Assembly (NCBI GenBank): GCA_944389415.1
Contig: CALXMF010000001.1
Location: 310,001-374,000 of the forward strand
Reading direction: 5' to 3'
Source: an uncultured Spirochaetota bacterium
GTDB taxonomy: Bacteria > Spirochaetota > Spirochaetia > Treponematales > Treponemataceae
DNA: 64,000 nucleotides
Positions 1-7,592 of the stretch are shown here, piece by piece. The translations under genes and the position numbers were made by a program. The notes below the pieces were generated by a model. The model saw nothing but the letters and a program-made list of their open reading frames with translations, was not told the origin of the DNA and made no database searches. How positions within the stretch are numbered: position 1 is the first letter of the stretch; every line of letters begins with the position of its first letter.

Positions 1-186
1 TCTGTTGCCGCTGTATCTGCTTAGAGTTTCAGCAATAGCAACTGCCTGTCCTGTCATCTGTTCACGGTGAATCTTTATAGTATGTTCCCGAAACAGATAA
101 ACAAACACAATCCCCAAAATCAGTGTAAAAAGAAGAAGAACAGCATAAAAACATGCGGCTATTTTTCTGAAAATGGGCAGTTTCAT
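1..186 (-). CDS. Sensor histidine kinase, N-terminal fragment
   Basis: Only the first 62 codons lie in the window; the gene runs off the left edge. The visible protein begins MKLPIFRKIAACFYAVLLLF and has one strong membrane segment (about residues 8-30) followed by a charged extracytoplasmic stretch, as in the N-terminus of a two-component sensor kinase. No kinase motif is visible. The assignment rests on its place: the ATG (186-184) overlaps the TGA of the response regulator in an ATGA junction, which implies translational coupling, and kinases commonly follow their OmpR-type regulators. It could be another membrane protein, but a kinase is by far the likeliest. Confidence 0.7.
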   Translation of the reverse strand, partial: MKLPIFRKIAACFYAVLLLFTLILGIVFVYLFREHTIKIHREQMTGQAVAIAETLSRYSGNR

Positions 187-878
187 ATATTCAGCTCTTC
201 AAATTTATACCCAACATTACGGATTGTGCGTATCTCCCAATCTGGGTGCTCCGCCGCATCAAGCTTGGCACGAAGCCGTTTAATATGAGAATCAACCATC
301 CGCGGATCACCGTAATAATCTATTCCCCACAGCTGATCAAGAAGCATATCTCTGGTAAAAGCGCGGTCACGGTTTGCCGCAAGTGTCCATAATACATCAA
401 TCTCCCGTTTGGTAAGTGTTATATTGATTCCATTTATCTGTACCCGGTAAGTATTTAAATTGATAGAAAGACTCCCAATAGTTAATACGGTTCCCATTTG
501 CTTTACAGCACTGTCTCTGTCTATCCGGCGAAGTACAGCCCGTACCCGTGCCATTACCTCTGCCGGTGAAAATGGCTTTACAATATAATCATCAGCTCCG
601 ATGTCGAGTCCCATTATTTTTTCAAAATCTTCACTCCGCGCTGTTATCATTAGTATAGGCACAAGACTTTCTTTTCTGATAAGTCTGCATACCTGAAACC
701 CATCCATTTCGGGCATCATCACATCAAGCAGAACAACAGCGGGGAAGGAAGAATGGAACTGTTCCAGAGCTTCTTTGCCGTTTTTTGCAGAAACCGGCTG
801 AAATCCTTCACTGCGGGCTGCGTCACTGAGAATTCTAACCAACTGCTCGTTATCATCTGCTATCAGTATGCGCTGCAT
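183..878 (-). CDS. OmpR/PhoB-family response regulator
   Basis: This is a 231-residue two-domain regulator. The receiver domain (about 1-120) has the acidic pair D8/D9, phospho-acceptor D52 in LLDVMMPEMDG, switch residue T79 and invariant K101 in IVKPFSP. The C-terminal winged helix (about 130-228) contains the LTKREIDVLWTLAAN and VDSHIKRLRAKL signatures of the OmpR/PhoB class. The ATG at 878 has a strong AGGAGG Shine-Dalgarno. It is the first gene of an operon with the sensor kinase downstream. A tandem TGACACA repeat lies 164 bp upstream in the divergent intergenic region and may be its binding site. The signal sensed cannot be told from the sequence. Confidence 0.96.
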   Translation of the reverse strand: MQRILIADDNEQLVRILSDAARSEGFQPVSAKNGKEALEQFHSSFPAVVLLDVMMPEMDGFQVCRLIRKESLVPILMITARSEDFEKIMGLDIGADDYIVKPFSPAEVMARVRAVLRRIDRDSAVKQMGTVLTIGSLSINLNTYRVQINGINITLTKREIDVLWTLAANRDRAFTRDMLLDQLWGIDYYGDPRMVDSHIKRLRAKLDAAEHPDWEIRTIRNVGYKFEELNI

Positions 879-1041
879 TTTGCTTGCCTCCTCTGTATAA
901 GTATGTATATTCTATACTAAATAATATACTTAAAATATATGGCATACATATGGCAGAACAAATATATCCGCAAATTGCTGTTTTAATATTTTCACTTTTA
1001 TAGCATGTATTTCAGTAAAAAACTTATATTTGTATCTTATT

Positions 1042-1059
1042 TGACACAAAACTGACACA
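1042..1059. promoter_or_regulatory. Tandem TGACACA half-sites, candidate response-regulator box
   Basis: TGACACA occurs at 1042-1048 and again at 1053-1059, an 11-bp period, which is the direct-repeat geometry typical of OmpR/PhoB-family binding sites. The first copy overlaps a TTGACA (1041-1046) that could be a -35 box for the DUF2202 gene, but no clear -10 box follows at 17 bp. The site lies between the regulator gene (minus strand) and the DUF2202 gene (plus strand), so control of either or both is inferred. The rest of the 879-1121 gap is AT-rich with nothing else recognised. Confidence 0.45.
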
Positions 1060-1121
1060 GAAAGCAGTTATTCTGTTCCCGTCAGTCAGACAAACGATAT
1101 TAATTGATACAAGGAGATTAA

Positions 1122-1751
1122 ATGATGAAAAAAATTATTTTTGCCGGTATCGCCGCTATACTGTTTACCGCAGCTAATACAGTATTTGCTGCCGCTTACG
1201 GAGCAGAAGCAGTTAAAGAGAATACTTCATACAGTACTGAACAGATGCTTACGTTTGCTCTTCAGGATGAATATAAAGCAAGAACTCTATACCGGTTAGT
1301 AAATGAAACAATGCAAGCTCCCAGACCGTTTATAAACACAGAACAAGCCGAAGCATTTCATATTGAGCAGCTGGAAATGCTTTGTGCCCGTTATGATATC
1401 GCTGTCCCAGAAGATAACTCTGCTGAATATGTAGAATTACCCGCGTCGTATCTTGAGGCGGAGCAGGCAGGACGAGAGGCGGAACAGGAAAATATCCGTA
1501 TGTATACAGTGTTTCTGGAACAGGATCTTCCGGACGATATCAGATCCGTATTCAGCTATTTAAGAAACGCATCAGAGAATCATCTTGCCGCATTCAGCCG
1601 AAATGCGCCTGGTTTCGGCAGAAATCAAAATGTACCAATGACTGGTTACAATCGTTCCTCATGGAATTATCATCACTATAACAGACAAGCCCCCGCATCA
1701 GCGAGATATTCCGGCCATCACAATCAGTATCCCGGCTGCCGCTGCTGGTAA
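1122..1751 (+). CDS. Exported DUF2202 ferritin-like protein with His/Tyr-rich tail
   Basis: This 209-residue protein has an N-terminal signal peptide (cleavage probably after VFA, near residue 23). It is followed by a four-helix domain of the DUF2202 type: TFALQDEYKARTLY, the ExxH-like FHIEQLEML, an AEQENIRMY helix and DLPDDIRSVF...ASENHLAAF. The spaced Glu and His residues suggest a di-metal ferritin-like fold, though no biochemical role is established for the family. After about residue 165 comes a Gly/Asn/His/Tyr-rich tail ending in CRCW, unusual for the family and possibly metal binding. AAGGAG precedes two adjacent ATGs (1122 and 1125). It is divergent from the two-component operon and a plausible target of it. 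Confidence 0.85.
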   Translation: MMKKIIFAGIAAILFTAANTVFAAAYGAEAVKENTSYSTEQMLTFALQDEYKARTLYRLVNETMQAPRPFINTEQAEAFHIEQLEMLCARYDIAVPEDNSAEYVELPASYLEAEQAGREAEQENIRMYTVFLEQDLPDDIRSVFSYLRNASENHLAAFSRNAPGFGRNQNVPMTGYNRSSWNYHHYNRQAPASARYSGHHNQYPGCRCW

Positions 1752-1762
1752 AAAGGACTGAT

Positions 1763-1800
1763 ACACATGGATACGGTGCAACATAGCCGTATCCATGTGT
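1763..1800 (+). terminator. Hairpin after DUF2202 gene
   Basis: A perfect 14-bp inverted repeat (1763-1776 with 1787-1800; ACACATGGATACGG arm) with a 10-nt loop begins 11 bp after the stop codon. It is followed by an AT-rich run but no clean T-tract. Its position fits transcription termination or mRNA 3' end protection. Confidence 0.6.
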
Positions 1801-1857
1801 TATAAAAATTATAGTCTCCGCAGGCATATTCCGCCATTGTTTTTTTTGATACAGTTA

Positions 1858-1868
1858 TATAATATAAT
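1858..1868 (+). promoter_or_regulatory. Overlapping TATAAT -10 boxes directly before the TPR gene
   Basis: Two overlapping TATAAT hexamers (1858-1863 and 1863-1868) end 7 nt before the ATG at 1876. No ribosome binding site lies between them and the start codon. Initiation from the second box would give a nearly leaderless message. The -35 region is poor (T-rich TTGTTT near 1837). Confidence 0.45.
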
Positions 1869-1875
1869 CTGCATT

Positions 1876-2628
1876 ATGAGGACTTTAAGGGATATATATT
1901 ATGTATCTGCGCGGAAAGTAATGCTGTTTTTATGGGTTGTATCTGCCGGTCTGTACGCACAGGAATTTAAAAAAACATATACAGAGTTGGAAAACGCCGT
2001 ATACGCAGAACTTGATACAACAGAAGTAATCCTTTCTCTTTATGAAGCGGCCTGCAATACTGCAAGACAATCCTCTGATGAAGCTGTCTGTCTTGCGCAG
2101 CTGTCCCAGTGTGAGGAACTGCTTGGCCGGTGGTATCTTGTACAGGAAGACAATGACCACGCAGCAGAATGTTTTGACCGCGGAATAGAGTATGCTCAGC
2201 AGTCCATAAAAATTTCACCAACAGCAGATGCGCATGCTGCACTTGCTTCTAATACATCCCAGAATATGCGAACTAAAAGTGTCGGTTATATGATAAAAAA
2301 TGGGCTCAAAATGCAGTCCCTTATTGATGATGCACTGCAAATTGATCCGTATAATGCGGCAGCAACATATCTGCGGGCTTCTACATATGTATATGCACCA
2401 AAAGCTTTTACTAATGCAAAAAAAGGCAGGGAAATTGCGCTGCAAATGCTTTCTGATACAAATTATAATTTATCAAAAGCCCAAACTTTTAATGTATATA
2501 CAGCGCTTGCTCAGGCGGAAATTCTTGATAAAAATTACACACAGGCCCGTCTGTATCTACAACAGGGTGCCGATTTATTTCCTTCCAACTCATCATTAAA
2601 AGAACTTGAGAGAGAAATACAAGAATAA
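1876..2628 (+). CDS. Exported TPR-like protein
   Basis: This 250-residue protein begins MRTLRDIYYVSARKVMLFLW, with a basic n-region and a hydrophobic stretch ending in GLYAQ, consistent with a signal peptide. The mature part is all-helical with TPR-like pairs, for example DNDHAAECFDRGIEYAQQSI and YTQARLYLQQGADLFPSNSS. Start choice: 1876 gives a proper signal peptide and sits 7 nt after a TATAAT. The ATG at 1921 has a weak GGAAAG but would lose the basic residues. The stop abuts the next ATG (2629), so it opens a tight six-gene operon. TPR proteins usually serve as protein-binding scaffolds; no specific partner can be named. Confidence 0.75.
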   Translation: MRTLRDIYYVSARKVMLFLWVVSAGLYAQEFKKTYTELENAVYAELDTTEVILSLYEAACNTARQSSDEAVCLAQLSQCEELLGRWYLVQEDNDHAAECFDRGIEYAQQSIKISPTADAHAALASNTSQNMRTKSVGYMIKNGLKMQSLIDDALQIDPYNAAATYLRASTYVYAPKAFTNAKKGREIALQMLSDTNYNLSKAQTFNVYTALAQAEILDKNYTQARLYLQQGADLFPSNSSLKELEREIQE

Positions 2629-4350
2629 ATGAATAGACGAATTTTCTTTATATGTTCCGTATTGCTGCTTAGTGTTCATTCAATATCATTTTCTAATAAA
2701 ATACCCTCTGCTTCTATTGGTGCGCAGCGTGTTATCCGTAACGGAAGTCCTGTATATGACGCTCTTGCGTCTCTCGCTATAGAAGCCGGTGTAGTCCCGT
2801 TTGCGACAAACGGCCCCATGACAGCCGGTGAACTGCAATGCTACCTTGATACTATTCCATATGATATACTGAGCGAAGCTGGAAAGAAAAAGTACCGCTG
2901 GATATATGATGAATTGCATGAACAGTTTTTTGGAGGTGCCTCCAGCATTCTTAATATAGGTATTGATCCTTCAGTCTCACTGGAAGGATATTATAAAACT
3001 AATGCTGAAATAGACTGGCTGCTGCCTTATAAAGACAGAAATCCTGTTTTTTCACTTCCCGTTTTTATCGCCGCTGGTGATTATGCCGCTGTTGAAACTG
3101 AAATTACAGTGAATGTCTATGAAAGTGTCAGTTTGCTGCATAATAATTACTCAAATATCCCATTCAGTACATATACACAGGACGGAAATTTCCCGCATTT
3201 TGCGTATGCAAGTCTGGGGGCACAAGCAAAAGGTAAATCGTTTATTAACTTTCAAATCGGAAAAGGCAGTCTGAATATCGGCAGAACACAGATGGGGTCT
3301 ATCATCATTTCTGATTATATGCGCGATATCAGTTACGCAAAATTTTCGCTGTTTTCTCCGGCTGTGCGCTTCTCATCATATGTGACACAGCATGAAGTGA
3401 ATAAATATATGTACTTTCACCATATTGAGGGCAGGCCGTTCCCCTGGCTTTCAGTCAGTATGCTTGAAGGTGTTATCGTTAATGCGCCGCTGGAACTGCG
3501 TTTTCTTAATCCGTTTATGATTTTTCATGGTTTCGGCGCGTGGCAGGATTACGGCGACTATAATCATGATATTGGACAAGAAGGATCCGACTATCAAGAT
3601 GATGACTCACGTGTATCAAGTTATCTGGCTTTTACGCTTGATATTCATCCATGGAAATACACACGGCTGTATTTTCTGTATGCGATGAATCAGTTTCAAT
3701 TGCAATACGAACTTGATACAGACCCTAAGGCAGCTTCTATTCCAAACGGCTTGGGCGGGCAGTGCGGTTTTGAAACATATATACCGTTTGGCAGCGGACA
3801 TTTTTTTATCGGCGCTGAGGCATTGTATACCACACCATGGTTTTATATCGCACGGAACAGGCACTGGTCATTTACAGCAGAAAAGCAGGAACTGTATCTG
3901 GAAGAAGGAAAAAATCATATTATCTCCTGGATTGGTACACCGTTTGGCCCGGATACCATTGCGGCACAGATTGCGTTCGGCTACAGCGAACAGGGATTGT
4001 GGAAAACAAATCTGATGTACCGCTTTAAAGTCAGCGGTGAAAATGATAAGGATTTATTTAAACCAGGGAATGAGGATTATTATCCCTCAACACCAGAACA
4101 GGCTTCTATCATGACGCCAAGCGGCATACCAGAATACTCACATACAGTTGCGATTTCAGGTTCATATGAGCCGATAGACGGTATCACATTATTCGGACAG
4201 TTCGGTATCTCATTTTATACAAACTTTGATCACCACAACGGAGAATCTCAGATGGGAGCGGAAGGCGCGCTCTCCGTAAAAGTGGAACTGTATGATATAC
4301 TGCAGCGTTTATATGCGTATTATATCGTAAAAAGGGGAACTGCTGAATGA
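2629..4350 (+). CDS. Wzi-like outer-membrane beta-barrel protein
   Basis: The 573-residue protein has a signal peptide (about 1-22), a short alpha region (about 30-100) and then alternating aromatic/polar strands to the C-terminus, as in a large outer-membrane barrel. The N-terminal module (SPVYDALASLAIEAGVVPF) and the barrel resemble the Wzi capsule-assembly family. This is a distant, by-eye match. A clear paralogue lies at 32200-33894: both share ELRFLNP near residue 290 and SWIGTPFGPD near 430. It starts immediately after the TPR gene stop and overlaps the glycosyltransferase by ATGA, which suggests a role in a surface glycan. Confidence 0.7.
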   Translation: MNRRIFFICSVLLLSVHSISFSNKIPSASIGAQRVIRNGSPVYDALASLAIEAGVVPFATNGPMTAGELQCYLDTIPYDILSEAGKKKYRWIYDELHEQFFGGASSILNIGIDPSVSLEGYYKTNAEIDWLLPYKDRNPVFSLPVFIAAGDYAAVETEITVNVYESVSLLHNNYSNIPFSTYTQDGNFPHFAYASLGAQAKGKSFINFQIGKGSLNIGRTQMGSIIISDYMRDISYAKFSLFSPAVRFSSYVTQHEVNKYMYFHHIEGRPFPWLSVSMLEGVIVNAPLELRFLNPFMIFHGFGAWQDYGDYNHDIGQEGSDYQDDDSRVSSYLAFTLDIHPWKYTRLYFLYAMNQFQLQYELDTDPKAASIPNGLGGQCGFETYIPFGSGHFFIGAEALYTTPWFYIARNRHWSFTAEKQELYLEEGKNHIISWIGTPFGPDTIAAQIAFGYSEQGLWKTNLMYRFKVSGENDKDLFKPGNEDYYPSTPEQASIMTPSGIPEYSHTVAISGSYEPIDGITLFGQFGISFYTNFDHHNGESQMGAEGALSVKVELYDILQRLYAYYIVKRGTAE

Positions 4351-5477
4351 TAGTAACAGTATATGGATGCGCGGTGATTATTGTCGCGCTGTATTTCTTT
4401 ATCCTGAATCTGCTCAATTCTATCTGGATACGCAACCATACACAGAAAACATATACCGTATCAGGGCCAAAAGTCTCTGTACTTATCCCGGCGCGCAATG
4501 AGGAAAAAAATATCGAAGCCTGTGTTGTTTCTTTTCTGCGTCAGTCATATCAGAATTACGAAATAATTGTACTGGATGATAATTCAGAGGATGCTACGGG
4601 ACAGATACTTGAGCGGCTTCAGAAAGAGAATCCTTCTATACTGCGTATCATAAAGGGAAAACCGCTCAAAACAGGATGGAACGGAAAACCTTACGCAATG
4701 CACCAGCTTACAGACGCCGCGCAAGGGGAAATTTTTCTATGTACAGATGCAGACACCGTTCATTCTAAAGATTCGGTCGCATGGGCAGTAACACAGCTGG
4801 AATATTTTCATGCAGATATGATTTCCGGTTATGTGAATGAGAAGCTGGAAACATTTGGAGAATGTATGACTGTTCCAGTAATGTTTCTGCTTACCAGTCT
4901 TGTACTCCCCATTTTTATAAGCCGCCATACAAAGTCTGTAGCGACAGCGGCCGCCATTGGCCAGTTTATTGTACTGCGGGCTTCCAGTTTTAAAGAAGCC
5001 GGCGGTTACGGTATTATACGAAATAAAACAAGCGAAGATATCTATATGGCACGTAATATGAAACGGAAACACTTTCTACCTCTCTTTCTTGATGCAAAAA
5101 CTGTTGTTTCCTGCCGTATGTATGAGGGGTATAAACAATCGCTCAAAGGATTAAGTAAAAATATCGCTGATTTTTTTGGTAATAATCTTTTTGCTGTTGC
5201 GCTTATAGCAGTTGCGGCGATTATCGGTTTACTGCTACCGCTACCGCTAAGTATAGTGCTGCTTTGTCTTGGCTACATGAATGCTCTCTGGCTATTTATT
5301 GGTGCATTGCTGTATTTCGCAACATGGCTCGCTGTCTGCATAGACCGCAAACTCCCGATATACATTGCATTTTTATATCCAGTCCTTTTCTACAACCTGC
5401 TTGTTCTTATCATTTCTTCCGGGATACGAACACATAAAAAGAAGGGATTTGAATGGAAAGGGAGAATTGTATCATAA
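4347..5477 (+). CDS. Membrane-bound family 2 glycosyltransferase (CrtQ-like)
   Basis: This 376-residue protein has an N-terminal membrane helix (about 3-25). A GT-A domain follows, with VSVLIPARNEEKNI, IIVLDDNSEDAT and the metal/nucleotide-sugar binding LCTDADT, then TSEDIYMARNMKR as the acceptor-side acidic motif. Two to four hydrophobic helices lie at about 275-365. The arrangement matches processive or lipid-acceptor GT2 enzymes such as hydroxychlorobactene or ceramide glucosyltransferases. It probably transfers a sugar to a lipid carrier or pigment at the inner membrane. It is translationally coupled at both ends: ATGA with the Wzi-like gene and TAATG with the CXXC peptide gene. Confidence 0.88.
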   Translation: MIVTVYGCAVIIVALYFFILNLLNSIWIRNHTQKTYTVSGPKVSVLIPARNEEKNIEACVVSFLRQSYQNYEIIVLDDNSEDATGQILERLQKENPSILRIIKGKPLKTGWNGKPYAMHQLTDAAQGEIFLCTDADTVHSKDSVAWAVTQLEYFHADMISGYVNEKLETFGECMTVPVMFLLTSLVLPIFISRHTKSVATAAAIGQFIVLRASSFKEAGGYGIIRNKTSEDIYMARNMKRKHFLPLFLDAKTVVSCRMYEGYKQSLKGLSKNIADFFGNNLFAVALIAVAAIIGLLLPLPLSIVLLCLGYMNALWLFIGALLYFATWLAVCIDRKLPIYIAFLYPVLFYNLLVLIISSGIRTHKKKGFEWKGRIVS

Positions 5478-5656
5478 TGAATAAAAAAATATCATATTTG
5501 TATCATAAAGCAGAATCAAAGTACAATAAACACATTCGTATTTTACTGGCTGTTTTAGGAATGGGACTGCTTGCATGGGGAATTGTGCGCGGAGACTGTC
5601 AGGCCATATTCGGCAAGGCGATATTTGTCTGTCTGGAGTGTGTGGGAATTGGATAA
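5477..5656 (+). CDS. CD1871A-family CXXC-type small membrane peptide
   Basis: This is a 59-residue protein starting at the TAATG junction with the glycosyltransferase; a longer reading from 5453 is less likely. It has one membrane helix (RILLAVLGMGLLAWGIVRG) and then the diagnostic C-terminus FGKAIFVCLECVGIG, the CLEC-type CxxC signature of the CD1871A family. Genes of this family recur next to a NapH-like 4Fe-4S membrane protein and a TlpA thioredoxin, exactly as here. Its function is unknown. The CxxC pair near the membrane could be a redox relay or a substrate of the neighbouring TlpA. Confidence 0.85.
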   Translation: MNKKISYLYHKAESKYNKHIRILLAVLGMGLLAWGIVRGDCQAIFGKAIFVCLECVGIG

Positions 5657-6557
5657 ACGCAAAATGATTCAGCTGATTTCGGCTGTTATTTATAATCTGG
5701 ATGTAAAAAATTTTTTATCCGGTTCAATCAGCAGAAGTCCCCTAAAACAAATATGTGTTCCAGGACTGAATTGTTATTCCTGCCCTGGAGCTATTGCCTC
5801 CTGCCCGCTTGGCAGCTTGCAGAATACTATTGCCGGCGGACGTTTCCCGTTTTTCATAACAGGATTTCTGCTGCTGACTGGTGTTCTGCTTGGGCGCGCA
5901 GTCTGCGGTTTTTTATGCCCTTTTGGATTTATACAGGAACTGCTGAATAAAATTCCTGCTTTGATTGGTTTCAAAAAAAAGGGGAAAACACAACCGCGCA
6001 GAAAATATACACCATTGGCACAGCTGAGCCGAAAAGCAACTTTATGCAAATATGCAGTGCTTATTTTATTGGTGATTTGTTTGCCGTTGATTTTTTATAT
6101 AAAGGATGGTATCGCTTCTCCATATTTCTGTAAATGGATATGCCCCGCAGGAACACTTGAAGCTGGCATACCTCTGGTAGTAAGTAATGAAATGCTCCGC
6201 AGTGCAGCAGGTTTTTTATTCGGATGGAAAACACTTATCCTGGTGATTACTATTATCTGGTCAATAGCTGTCTACCGGCCCTTCTGCCGGTATATCTGTC
6301 CATTGGGAGCAATATATTCTTTTTTTAATAAAATTGCTGCTGTAGGTGTTGCCGTTGATACAGACAAATGTTTACAATGCGGAAAATGTATCGCCGCATG
6401 CAAAATGGATACTTTGTCAGTTAATGACCGTGAATGTATCCGCTGCGGCGAATGCATTCCGGAATGCCCCGCAAAGGCTATTTATATAAAATCTTTTTTC
6501 TCAAAGCGACATGTATTAGGAGGTTCACATAATGTCACTGAAAAAGAAATACTGTAG
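5649..6557 (+). CDS. NapH/YccM-like 4Fe-4S membrane protein
   Basis: This integral membrane polyferredoxin has about 302 residues. It has the cysteine-rich LNCYSCPGAIASCPLGS loop, repeated CxxxCP motifs typical of the family (CGFLCPFG, CKWICPAG, CRYICPLG), and two C-terminal [4Fe-4S] sites (CLQCGKCIAAC and CIRCGECIPECP). Four to five membrane helices separate them. The TTG at 5649 is preferred because it gives an N-terminus of family length (MDKRKMIQ) and overlaps the previous stop; ATG 5664 is the alternative. It likely moves electrons from cytoplasmic ferredoxin or quinol across the membrane to the TlpA protein encoded next, with which it overlaps by 26 bp. Confidence 0.9.
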   Translation: MDKRKMIQLISAVIYNLDVKNFLSGSISRSPLKQICVPGLNCYSCPGAIASCPLGSLQNTIAGGRFPFFITGFLLLTGVLLGRAVCGFLCPFGFIQELLNKIPALIGFKKKGKTQPRRKYTPLAQLSRKATLCKYAVLILLVICLPLIFYIKDGIASPYFCKWICPAGTLEAGIPLVVSNEMLRSAAGFLFGWKTLILVITIIWSIAVYRPFCRYICPLGAIYSFFNKIAAVGVAVDTDKCLQCGKCIAACKMDTLSVNDRECIRCGECIPECPAKAIYIKSFFSKRHVLGGSHNVTEKEIL

Positions 6558-7044
6558 TATCATCGCCGCTTTTATCTGCAGTATCCTGCCGCTTGCCGCA
6601 CAGCAGACAGTAGGGCTCAATATAGGAAATCTCGCCCCTGATTTTACAGTAAAAACACTTGATGGCTCCTCTGTCACGCTGTCAAAACTTCGCGGAAAAC
6701 CAGTAATGGTTCATTTTTGGGCAACTTGGTGTCCGCCATGTGTACAGGAACTTCCTCATATCGCGGAAGTTGCGGCAAATCGGACTGATGAAATCACTGT
6801 TATAGCAATCAGCGCAGGAGAAAATAAGAAGACAGTCGCCAACTATCTGAGAAAAAAGAAAGGAGCACTTGCAACACTGAACAGCGGGTATGATGATAAG
6901 GGAGAAATATCCATACTGTACGGTGTCACAGGAGTACCTTTTACTCTTTTCCTTGATAGTAACGGCGTAATTACAGATGGGCAGGTAGGCGCATATACAG
7001 AACAAACATTAAAAGCTGCTGTTGACCGTGCTGTCGGCAAATAA
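6532..7044 (+). CDS. TlpA-family thiol-disulfide oxidoreductase
   Basis: The 170-residue protein has a signal peptide (about 1-23, ending PLAAQ) and one thioredoxin domain of the AhpC/TSA-Redoxin type. It begins APDFTVKTLDGSSVTL and carries the active site FWATWCPPC; the cis-Pro loop is GVTGVPFTLFLD. It acts outside the inner membrane. TAGGAGG lies 8 nt before the ATG at 6532, inside the end of the polyferredoxin gene. Being the last gene of an operon with a membrane polyferredoxin and a CXXC peptide, it is probably reduced by the polyferredoxin and acts on an exported protein. It converges with the HD gene, leaving only 6 bp between stops. Confidence 0.93.
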   Translation: MSLKKKYCSIIAAFICSILPLAAQQTVGLNIGNLAPDFTVKTLDGSSVTLSKLRGKPVMVHFWATWCPPCVQELPHIAEVAANRTDEITVIAISAGENKKTVANYLRKKKGALATLNSGYDDKGEISILYGVTGVPFTLFLDSNGVITDGQVGAYTEQTLKAAVDRAVGK

Positions 7045-7050
7045 TCCCCG

Positions 7051-7563
7051 TTAACGGTGAATCAGCACCAGAGGAATCATCTGCTTACGCAAACGCTGAT
7101 ATGTTCCTCTGGTGAATGTTTCATACAGTGAACATATTTTATCAGCGATACAGACAAGAATACTTTCAATATATCGCGGCGGATGGAATGTAAGCGGGAA
7201 CATATGCCGGCTGATAATATCCCGTTCCCGCTCAGAAAGACAAAACTGTTTATTTGCGTTTCTTAGGGCTCGAATCGGATGTGTAAATCCATGCAACGCA
7301 TGAGATGGGTCCTTTTCATGCCAGTCATATAAAAAATAATCATGCAGCAGAGCGCCCCTCACAAGTTCATCAGTTCGTACCGTCATCCCCATTTTTTCCA
7401 GAATCTGCGCAAATCTCATGCTAAGACAGGCAACGGCGATACAGTGCAGCAGCACAGAAGTATCCCCATGCTGTATATGTCTGTGTGTTACAGGCATTTG
7501 AGAATGATGCACAACATGCATAATTTTTCTGAACAGAATTCCATTGTTTTGTTTTCTTAACAT
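7051..7563 (-). CDS. HD-domain phosphohydrolase-like protein
   Basis: This is a 170-residue single-domain protein. The metal-binding HD motif is seen in VRGALLHDYFLYDWHEKD, with an upstream His in TSVLLHCIAVACLSM and later ISRHMFPLTFHPP and CIADKICSLYE. These are the landmarks of small HD proteins that hydrolyse phosphate esters; the substrate is unknown. The ATG follows the aldehyde dehydrogenase stop by 29 bp on the same strand, so it is probably the last gene of that operon. An inverted repeat (7067-7076 with 7104-7113) lies inside its 3' end, near the converging tlpA gene. Confidence 0.85.
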   Translation of the reverse strand: MLRKQNNGILFRKIMHVVHHSQMPVTHRHIQHGDTSVLLHCIAVACLSMRFAQILEKMGMTVRTDELVRGALLHDYFLYDWHEKDPSHALHGFTHPIRALRNANKQFCLSERERDIISRHMFPLTFHPPRYIESILVCIADKICSLYETFTRGTYQRLRKQMIPLVLIHR

Positions 7564-7592
7564 CTATACCGTATCCATTTATATATTCAGGG

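Noticed and set aside
7067-7113. ACCAGAGGAA/TTCCTCTGGT inverted repeat as terminator of tlpA
   Set aside because: The loop is 27 nt, there is no T-run and it lies inside the HD gene; it may be chance.
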